Source: DASRHT01 sp035293765 (GTDB taxonomy: Bacteria > Chloroflexota > Ktedonobacteria > Ktedonobacterales > Ktedonobacteraceae). Taken from it: a DNA stretch of 64,000 bases. This document shows positions 54,949-62,170 of this stretch, in pieces. Under the pieces are notes generated by a model that ran no database searches, was not told where the DNA came from, and saw nothing but the letters and a program-made list of their open reading frames with translations. Every line of letters starts with the position of its first letter. Position 1 is the first letter of the stretch. The position numbers and the translations under genes are program-made. Location of the stretch: contig DATGMF010000010.1 of NCBI GenBank assembly GCA_035293765.1, positions 62,001-126,000 of the forward strand. Direction: 5' to 3'.

Positions 54949-56475
54949 CTAAGATCGATTCTTTGATAGCGTGCCCGAGGCGTTTGACAAGAAAATCTCT
55001 CGTGATAGTTGAACCCCCATCGCCTCTAGCTTCGAAAGAAACGATGGGCAAATGCCGGTTGGCTCATATATCCCTTTTATCTGACCACTCTCTCCGTCCA
55101 CCCCTCTATCCCGATAATGAAATATGCTCTGCAACTTAATATTGCCGCTATTATCCACTCCTCGTACTTCAGCGATATTGCTGATCTTATACGTGCCATC
55201 GGCGCGCCTGGCCAGGTAGATAATCATGTCTAGCGCCCCGGCTATCTCCGATCTTAATAATCCGGTGGGAACGCTCATCCCGCCCGCGATACACAGTAGC
55301 TCCAGCCGCGTCAGGCAGTCCCGCATGTGCTGCGCGTACATCGTTGTCATGGCTCCCTGATATCCGCTATACATAGCCCGCAGCAGTTCCCCGGCTTCGT
55401 TGCCGCGGCACTCTCCAACGATCATACGATCTGGCCGCAAATGACGGGCATGCATTACCAGGTTACAGGCGGTATCTATCCCCGGCGACTGGCTTAGGTT
55501 TACCACCAGTTGAATCACATATTTCTGCTTCAGATGCAGTTCGCTGACCTCCTCAATAGTCACAATACGCTCATGTTCTGAAATACAGCCGCAGAGGGCG
55601 TTCAGTAACGTAGTTTTTCCCGATCCGACATTGCCGCAAATGACAATATTCAAACGAGCCTGTATACAGGCTTGCAAAAAATCGGCCATCGGCGCGTTCA
55701 GTGTTCCGCCCGCGACCAGCTCGGATAATGTAAGTGGCTTCGTACCGCGTTTGCGAATAGTGACAACGGGTCCATTGATTACGCTGGGAGGCATTGCCAC
55801 AATCAACAGCGAGCCATCCGGCAGATATGCCTCGGTAACAGGTCCGTTTTGACGGATATGGGGCTTTGCCAGGAGCAAGCAATTTTCAATAACGCGCCGC
55901 ATATGACGTTCATCGGCAAAATAACATGGCACCTCTTCTAGCCGATCTCCATACTGAATAGAAATATGACGCGGGCCAATCGCAATGACTTCTGTGACAT
56001 TTTTATCCTGCAATAGTGGCTTTAGCGGCCCATAGCCCAGCACCTCATTAACAATACCCCTTAATAATAAGCTCGCCTCGGTCAGACCGTGAACCTGGCG
56101 GGCCGCCAGTTCCGTACGCAACAGAGCAACGGCACGTTTGCGCACATCTTCCACAGACGAGGGATCGAGAGGATTAATAGCATCAGATGTATTATGCAGG
56201 TCTCGCCAGATAAGCTCACTGATATGCAGCATCGCAGGCCAGAGGGGGTGCCCATACCCGATAAAGTCATTAACCCGTAGTAGCGCGCCCATTTTGGACG
56301 GCTTCGCATCCTCTCGATTGAGAAGGATCGTTGGCTCCTCCGCCTGTTCCTGCAACGGCCCTTGCACGCGAGGAGCTCTATCGTTTAGCCACGCATCATC
56401 TTGTAATTGTATTTTCGGGCGGGGCGGAGCTGTCGTATGTCGTCTGGATTGCATAAAAGTGCTTTCCACTCCCAT
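54949..56475 (-). CDS. CpaF-like secretion ATPase, orphan and divergent
   Basis: A 508-residue CpaF/TadA-type ATPase. N-terminal part with EVLGYGPLKPLLQDKNVTEV, then Walker A GNVGSGKTTLLNAL near residue 290, an Asp-box IEEVSELHL and LRPDRMIVGECRG. In the His-box the usual His residues are Tyr (SGYQGAMTTMYAQ where GHDGSLTTIHAN is expected), which may change activity. No other tad/pil genes lie in the window. The start is uncertain: ATG at 56475, or ATG at 56454 with GGAAAG upstream. It follows rpoD by 115 bases. Confidence 0.82.
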   Translation of the reverse strand: MGVESTFMQSRRHTTAPPRPKIQLQDDAWLNDRAPRVQGPLQEQAEEPTILLNREDAKPSKMGALLRVNDFIGYGHPLWPAMLHISELIWRDLHNTSDAINPLDPSSVEDVRKRAVALLRTELAARQVHGLTEASLLLRGIVNEVLGYGPLKPLLQDKNVTEVIAIGPRHISIQYGDRLEEVPCYFADERHMRRVIENCLLLAKPHIRQNGPVTEAYLPDGSLLIVAMPPSVINGPVVTIRKRGTKPLTLSELVAGGTLNAPMADFLQACIQARLNIVICGNVGSGKTTLLNALCGCISEHERIVTIEEVSELHLKQKYVIQLVVNLSQSPGIDTACNLVMHARHLRPDRMIVGECRGNEAGELLRAMYSGYQGAMTTMYAQHMRDCLTRLELLCIAGGMSVPTGLLRSEIAGALDMIIYLARRADGTYKISNIAEVRGVDNSGNIKLQSIFHYRDRGVDGESGQIKGIYEPTGICPSFLSKLEAMGVQLSREIFLSNASGTLSKNRS

Positions 56476-56590
56476 GATACTGTTAATAGTTCCTACGTTA
56501 GTATAGCTGTAGCACCCAAACAAAAAGAAGAGATGCGATCTTCATCACATCTCTTCCTGCTCTATTGTGCAATTACGCGCTAAAAGGTCA

Positions 56591-57868
56591 TTAATCCAGG
56601 TAATCCTTCAGCTTGCGGCTGCGGCTCGGGTGGCGCAGCTTGCGTAGAGCCTTTGCCTCAATTTGACGAATGCGCTCGCGCGTCACATGAAACTCTTTAC
56701 CGACTTCCTCCAGAGTGCGGCTGCGGCCATCGTCGAGGCCAAAGCGGAGTTGGAGCACTTTGCGCTCGCGATCCGTCAGGCTGTCCAGAACATCCTCCAC
56801 CTGCTCCTTGAGCAACTGGTGGCTCGCCGCCTCGGCTGGAGCCAGCGCGGTATGATCTTCCAGGAAGTCACCCAGGTGGCTATCGTCCTCTTCGCCAATC
56901 GGCGTCTCCAGACTCACCGGCTCCTGGCTCACCTTAATGATCTCCCGCACCTTCTCGGCGCTGATCTCCATCTTCTCCGCGATCTCCTCGGACGTGGGTT
57001 CGCGCCCCAGGTCTTGCAGGAGACGGCGGCTGATGCGGATCAACCGGTTGATAGTCTCAACCATATGCACCGGAATACGAATAGTGCGCGCCTGATCAGC
57101 GATAGCGCGCGTGATGGCCTGGCGAATCCACCAGGTCGCATAGGTGCTGAACTTGTACCCTTTGGTGTAGTCGAACTTTTCGACAGCGCGGATCAAACCG
57201 ATATTCCCCTCCTGGATCAGGTCCAGCAGGTTCATGCCGCGTCCAATGTACTTCTTAGCCACGCTGACCACGAGGCGGAGGTTGGCCTCCGTCAGACGGC
57301 GCTGGGCCTCCTCGCCTTCATCAATGTACCGGCGATTTGGCGCTACCTTCAGGCGCTCGGCTCGTAGTTGCTCAGCTTTGCCACGCTCCATCAACTGCGC
57401 CAGCCGCACCTCCTCTTCCGCGCTCAACAAAGGAACGCGCCCGATTTCGCGCAGGTACATACGCACGGGATCATCTAAGCTGCTCTCAAGGTCAGCAATA
57501 GCAATACCAAAGCCATCTTGCAACTCTTCCCACTTGGGATCTGCCAGAACTTCAGCATCCAGTTCGTTCGGTTCAGGCTCCCAATCCGTTGGGGGTTCTT
57601 TGCTTGTGTCAAGAGCGTCCATAGGTTCTTCGTCCTGGAGCTTAAACAGGTCAAATGACTCATTGCCCTCAGCGGTAGGCTCTACCAGGTCTTCGCCAAT
57701 CGCTGCATGAGCACGAGCACGACCCACGGCATCAATATCGAAATCATTCTCCGCATTATTCAACATGGACTCATCAAAAGGCTCAAGTTCGAACATGTTT
57801 TGTAACGTCCCCGTACTCACACGCTCTTCCTGCACCCGATCAATTACATCTTGTTCCCGATTCACCAT
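56591..57868 (-). CDS. rpoD: Primary RNA polymerase sigma factor
   Basis: A 425-residue sigma-70 factor. Region 1.2 DPVRMYLREIGRVPLLSAEE, region 2 with GNIGLIRAVEKFDYTKGYKF and STYATWWIRQAITRAI, region 3, and region 4 with LTDRERKVLQLRFGLDDG and VTRERIRQIEAKALRKLRHP. The N-terminal 130 residues are acidic, like region 1.1. AAGGGGGAT lies 9 bases before the ATG at 57868, preferred over an ATG 138 bases upstream. It follows dnaG in the same direction, the classic macromolecular-synthesis order. Confidence 0.96.
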   Translation of the reverse strand: MVNREQDVIDRVQEERVSTGTLQNMFELEPFDESMLNNAENDFDIDAVGRARAHAAIGEDLVEPTAEGNESFDLFKLQDEEPMDALDTSKEPPTDWEPEPNELDAEVLADPKWEELQDGFGIAIADLESSLDDPVRMYLREIGRVPLLSAEEEVRLAQLMERGKAEQLRAERLKVAPNRRYIDEGEEAQRRLTEANLRLVVSVAKKYIGRGMNLLDLIQEGNIGLIRAVEKFDYTKGYKFSTYATWWIRQAITRAIADQARTIRIPVHMVETINRLIRISRRLLQDLGREPTSEEIAEKMEISAEKVREIIKVSQEPVSLETPIGEEDDSHLGDFLEDHTALAPAEAASHQLLKEQVEDVLDSLTDRERKVLQLRFGLDDGRSRTLEEVGKEFHVTRERIRQIEAKALRKLRHPSRSRKLKDYLD

Positions 57869-58008
57869 TCTGGCATCCCCCTTCAGAAAACAGGCCCGCA
57901 ATGAAAAACGTATAAAATGAGAAAAATCCTGTTTCCCGCTCCGATTTGGTTTAAAATGATTCCACCAATAGCCAATATATCTAGGCTGCTTCCTTCTGCA
58001 TCTCAAGT

Positions 58009-60099
58009 TTACCCCTGTAGATGCGTCGCCGAGTCGATTGTACGCAATTGCCGGTGGATATCCAACAATTGCTGCTGAAGCTGCCGCGCCATACCACTGT
58101 TTTTTGCCTCGGCAGCCTCATGTAAAAGATATTTTAGTTCTGTATTTAATTGTAACAGCCGCATCCGCTTGAGACGAGTCGCACACTGGATAGCTTCTTT
58201 TACCAGTCCGATCCCATCCTTCTTAGGCGACCTCGACTCAACGCATTTTTGTACCCTGGTCACTGTTGACAGTAGAACCGAAGGCACAACTTGTTCTAAG
58301 GCTTGATGTGAGGGGGAAGAATCACGTTGATACTCAGAATTGAGTATGTGGTACAACTCCCGCGTGTCTGTCCCAGCGAAGTCACCATCGTTTATTATAC
58401 CACAAACATGGAGATTCAATTCTGGATTTTGCAAGAGTAGCCCAATCAGGTAGTCCTCCCATTGTAACCTATTATCACTACCTCTGTCAAGCCTGACCTC
58501 GTACCCCCGCTTGCCAGCCTGTGCTTCTTCTCCTCGCTCACTGACCCTCCCGGCCTCGCCTTTTCCCTGCTCTCCCACTATCCCCTGTACCGCGCCCACC
58601 CCCGGCTGCTTCTTCCCCGCTTTTGGCTCCGCTTCCCCCGAGAATTCCGCCGCTACATTGACCAGCTTTTGCCCCCTGAGAACCCTTTGTAGTTCTTCAT
58701 GCAAGCTGCGCTCGTCAATGCTGATCATTGCCGCCAGCTTCCTCAGATACGCGTCGCGCTTAATACGGTCGCTAATCATTCCTACCACGGGCAATAATCG
58801 CTTGGCCGCCTCGGTTTTGCCGGAGGGCTCCCGCAAGTTAAGGTCGGCAACCTTGACCACAAAGTAGTATTCTACCAGCGGCAGCGGGTGACTGACGGCA
58901 TAGAGCCACGCGTCCAGGTCGCGCCTGATAAATTCGTCCGGGTCCTCGCCCGGCGGAAGCTGCAAGACGTTGATTTCAGCATCCACCTGCTCTTCCAGAC
59001 GAATGATCGACCGATAACGCTGCTTGCCTTGTCCGCGTTGCCGCTCCTGCTTTCCTATTCCTTCCGCCGCCAATGGAACCGGCACTACCACGCGATCAAA
59101 CGTTTTCAGCGCCTCCTGGATGCCATGCTCGGTGGCTGCGCTTCCGGCTGCGTCAGGATCTAAAGCCAGGGTTACCTGCCGGGTCAGCTTCTTTAGTTGT
59201 TGAATGTGCTTTTCTGTGATGGCACTGCCTATACATGCCACCGTTTGCCTGGTACCGTATTGGTGCGCAATAACTGCGTCAACATACCCTTCGACAATGA
59301 CAACCTGTTTAGCTTGTTTTATGGCGTCCTTTGCCATATCTATGGCATAAAGCACGCTGTTCTTTTCGAATAGTAACGTCTGCGGCGAATTCAGGTACTT
59401 AGGTTTGCCATCTCCCAGTTCGCGACCACCAAAACCAATCACTCGACCTCGGATATCGCGAATAGGAAAAATCAGACGGTTCCTAAAGTAATCATATACC
59501 CCACCACCTTGACCCTCTTCAAGCTTCCCTTCACGCTCCCGCGCCAGCCCTCCCATCACCAGTTCCCGCTCGCTATACCCCTTGTTGAGCAAGTAACGGG
59601 TCAAACCCTCCCACTGCTCGGGCGCATAGCCAAGACTAAAGGTGACAACGGTATCAGCCGAAATGCCCCGGCTCTGGATGTAGGCCCGTGCCCCTTCTGC
59701 TTCCTTCGAACGAGATAGCATCTGGTGAAACCAGAGGAGCGCCTCCTCATTGAGCTTGAGCAACGCTTCCTTAGCTGCGCTGGTCTCTCGCGCCTCCTCT
59801 AAACTTTGACCGCTCTGCTCCTCGATGAGGATACCCGCCTTCTCAGCTAGATAAAGCAGCGCCTCACGAAATTCGATCCCTTGCTGCTTCTCTACGAATG
59901 AGAAGATGTCCCCGCCCTCATTACATCCAAAGCAGCGCCATGTCTGCGTTTCAGGAAAGACGTAAAATGAAGGGGTACGCTCATTGTGAAACGGGCATAA
60001 TCCCTTGAGAGATTTCCCCGATTTCTGTAAGACAACGGTCAGACCAATCTCATCCGCTACATCTACTTTTGCTTTGATGGCTTCAATGGTCGATGTCAT
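58009..60099 (-). CDS. dnaG: DNA primase
   Basis: A 696-residue primase that makes RNA primers at the fork. The CHC2 zinc motif is complete (CPFHNERTPSFYVFPE, then WRCFGC), followed by the TOPRIM domain with VIVEGYVDAV and ALDPDAAGS. Two oddities: a ~30-residue basic insert in TOPRIM (KQERQRGQGKQRYRS) and a Gly/Glu/Lys-rich linker near residues 480-540. The helicase-binding C-terminus is recognisable but divergent. AGGA lies before the ATG at 60099. It faces away from the oriC candidate. Confidence 0.94.
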   Translation of the reverse strand: MTSTIEAIKAKVDVADEIGLTVVLQKSGKSLKGLCPFHNERTPSFYVFPETQTWRCFGCNEGGDIFSFVEKQQGIEFREALLYLAEKAGILIEEQSGQSLEEARETSAAKEALLKLNEEALLWFHQMLSRSKEAEGARAYIQSRGISADTVVTFSLGYAPEQWEGLTRYLLNKGYSERELVMGGLAREREGKLEEGQGGGVYDYFRNRLIFPIRDIRGRVIGFGGRELGDGKPKYLNSPQTLLFEKNSVLYAIDMAKDAIKQAKQVVIVEGYVDAVIAHQYGTRQTVACIGSAITEKHIQQLKKLTRQVTLALDPDAAGSAATEHGIQEALKTFDRVVVPVPLAAEGIGKQERQRGQGKQRYRSIIRLEEQVDAEINVLQLPPGEDPDEFIRRDLDAWLYAVSHPLPLVEYYFVVKVADLNLREPSGKTEAAKRLLPVVGMISDRIKRDAYLRKLAAMISIDERSLHEELQRVLRGQKLVNVAAEFSGEAEPKAGKKQPGVGAVQGIVGEQGKGEAGRVSERGEEAQAGKRGYEVRLDRGSDNRLQWEDYLIGLLLQNPELNLHVCGIINDGDFAGTDTRELYHILNSEYQRDSSPSHQALEQVVPSVLLSTVTRVQKCVESRSPKKDGIGLVKEAIQCATRLKRMRLLQLNTELKYLLHEAAEAKNSGMARQLQQQLLDIHRQLRTIDSATHLQG

Positions 60100-60639
60100 A
60101 CACAATCCTCAGCGCAAATACGGTAGATGATGGCTTGCAGATCAGTTTGTCCCCCACCACATATAACGAGCAATCTTACGGAAAGTCGCGCTAATAATAC
60201 AAATATACGATTTGGCAGGAAACAATATACCTGTTGTACTATTTGCTGCTACTTGTGAAGGCCGCATGGGCGAAGCTTTGATATCAGACGAATACGAATG
60301 AGAAACACTACTACATATAACAACATTATATGAAACGTTCATTCCTTCATTATGGTGACATATTTTACCCGCCCTTCTCACTATTCTTTCCTGAGCAATA
60401 GCCTCTTTTCTCATTCTACTAGCCCCACCAACTGTTCTGGCTCACTAACTCCTCTAGCCCTTTTTTCGATCCCTCTCCCTTCTTAGAAAAAAACACCAGC
60501 CAGATTTTCTCCCCGTCCTTCCCCCTTAAATATGACTGTTTAGCATACTTTTTATTAAATCTGGCAGGCAGTGATAGTCCAGCTAGCAACCGGCATTTTA
60601 GGGACTTATCCACATTGCTATTCGTGAGTTGATATTTGT

Positions 60640-60675
60640 TAACTCAACTTGACATTGAGTTATTGGTTATCCACA
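60640..60675 (+). repeat. 36-base direct repeat in oriC, copy 1
   Basis: Identical to 61328-61363 over 36 bases. It contains an AACTCAA...TTGAGTT inverted repeat and ends in a DnaA box. Confidence 0.85.
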
Positions 60676-61072
60676 TTTCCTGTGGATAAGTTTTCCACAT
60701 TATCCACATCAATGTATTTAAACTTGAGACTTATCCACACCTATTTCTGAAAATATATTCATAATTGCTTGAGTTGATGGGACTCAACTCATCTTTTCCT
60801 GTGTTTATCCACATTTCCTGTGGACAAGTTTTCCACATTATCCACATTTGCCCCTGAGTTGATGGGACTCAACTCATCTTTTCCTGTGTTTATCCACAAT
60901 CACTGTGGATAAGTTTTCCACATTATCCACATCACCACCTTGAGTTGAGCCTCATCAACTCACACCATATGGCTTTTTTTTCTGGGAATTAGCAAATATT
61001 GCGCTTTTCGGCAATTTTTCCAGCATCTATACAAGAAACGGTGTTAAGATTCTATTAAATTGGATTAAAAGA

Positions 61073-61153
61073 TGTTAGGATTGGATTAAAGAAGAGACGT
61101 TCTTCGATCAAAAGGTGTTAAGATTGGATTAAAGAAGAGATGTTTTTCGATCT
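61073..61153 (+). repeat. Tandem 43-base repeat in the oriC spacer
   Basis: Two copies starting at 61073 and 61116 (TGTTA-GATTGGATTAAAGAAG type) with only a few differences, plus a partial copy near 61042. They sit in the box-free spacer between the two DnaA-box clusters. Confidence 0.7.
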
Positions 61154-61327
61154 TAATACAAATATAGAAACCTACGATAAAGTGGAGAAACGGTTAAAAT
61201 CTGGAGATTATGGTGTACTAATGCACATGAACTTTTGCTTTTTCGTCCCCCCACTTCCAATAATTACAAGCTTTTCATAGCGACTTTTGTCACTTTTCCA
61301 CATATCTATCTATGACATGATAAGTAG

Positions 61328-61363
61328 TAACTCAACTTGACATTGAGTTATTGGTTATCCACA
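61328..61363 (+). repeat. 36-base direct repeat in oriC, copy 2
   Basis: Identical to 60640-60675. It opens the right-hand DnaA-box cluster. Confidence 0.85.
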
Positions 61364-61708
61364 GAAGCTGTGGATAACTTATCCACACTTTCCACATTTG
61401 CCCCTGAGTTGAGTTCCATCAACTCATCCTTTCCTGTGTTTATCCACAGTTGCTGTGGACAACTTATCCACAGCATCCAAAACCGGTGGATAACTACGAG
61501 TATTTGTCCACAGCAACTGTGGATAAGTTGTCCACATAGACGACTATCAATAAAATTTATCCCCAGGTTATCCACCTCTATCCCCAGGTTATCCACAGGC
61601 TATTCGCGTTCTAAAAAAAGAATGTGGAATTTTCCGCAGCGAGTGATGGCGCTTATCAAGCCGGTCGAGACCTATTCCCGGCTTTTTCTTTCGGAGGTTG
61701 TGACAGAG

Positions 61709-61787
61709 TTATCCACATATCCACAGCCCCTACTACTGCTGTTTATATATATCTTTTAAAAAATATATATAATAGTAGTATATAGCG
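61709..61787 (+). promoter_or_regulatory. Candidate origin unwinding element
   Basis: An exact DnaA box (61709-61717) and a second partial box are followed by CCCC, a TACTACTGCTG trinucleotide tract and then an AT-rich stretch (61742-61787). The order matches the Bacillus subtilis unwinding region of DnaA boxes, GC-rich spacer, DnaA-trios and AT tract, as I recall it. Confidence 0.7.
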
Positions 61788-61999
61788 TTGTGGATATGTG
61801 AATAAGTTTTTCGCGTAACCACAGGTTTGATATCACAAAGGATCTTCGTTCAGACAAAAGTTGGTTATAAGCCAGCCCCACCATGTCACTGTAAGATATG
61901 CTCATTCCGGTTATGAGTTATCCACAGAAAATGTGGATAACCGAGGCGTCAATTGTGAAGAAGTCGAATTTGATGGGATTATTTGCAAAGAAGATGATT

Positions 62000-62170
62000 G
62001 TAGGGGCAATCCCTGGCGGTTGCCCTCACCCCATAGGATAGGCAGGGCAATTGTAAGGCGATCCCTGGCGGTTGCCCTCACCCCATCAAATATGCAGAAC
62101 AGGGGCAAATCCCCATCTGATATACAGGGCAAAGACAAAAAAACAGGGCTGGTCTTGCACCAGCCCCTAC
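62000..62170. repeat. Palindromic elements, types A, A and E
   Basis: Type A at 62000-62025 and a variant at 62053-62077, then type E at 62146-62170. The TAG at 62167-62169 (minus strand) of the last is the stop codon of the debranching enzyme gene. Confidence 0.83.

Larger units (their letters stand above)
60606..61940. other. Candidate chromosomal replication origin (oriC)
   Basis: The gap from dnaG to the debranching gene (about 2.07 kb) has no convincing gene. It holds 20 exact DnaA boxes (TTATCCACA or its complement): 15 on the plus strand and 5 on the minus. Many one-mismatch copies (TGTGGACAA, TTTTCCACA) lie among them. There are two clusters, 60606-60931 and 61355-61597, with a box-free spacer between, then single boxes at 61709, 61918 and 61932. 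Between boxes a second motif GAGTTGA/TCAACTC recurs. No dnaA or dnaN gene is near. Confidence 0.85.

Noticed and set aside
60142..60414. 90-codon frame on the minus strand upstream of dnaG
   Set aside because: No ribosome site, odd composition and no recognisable family; probably part of the dnaG leader region.
61337..61759. Open frame of 140 codons within the box-rich region
   Set aside because: The predicted protein is mainly translated DnaA boxes (repeats of LSTxxxDNLSTLS type) and has no ribosome site; it is a by-product of the repeats.
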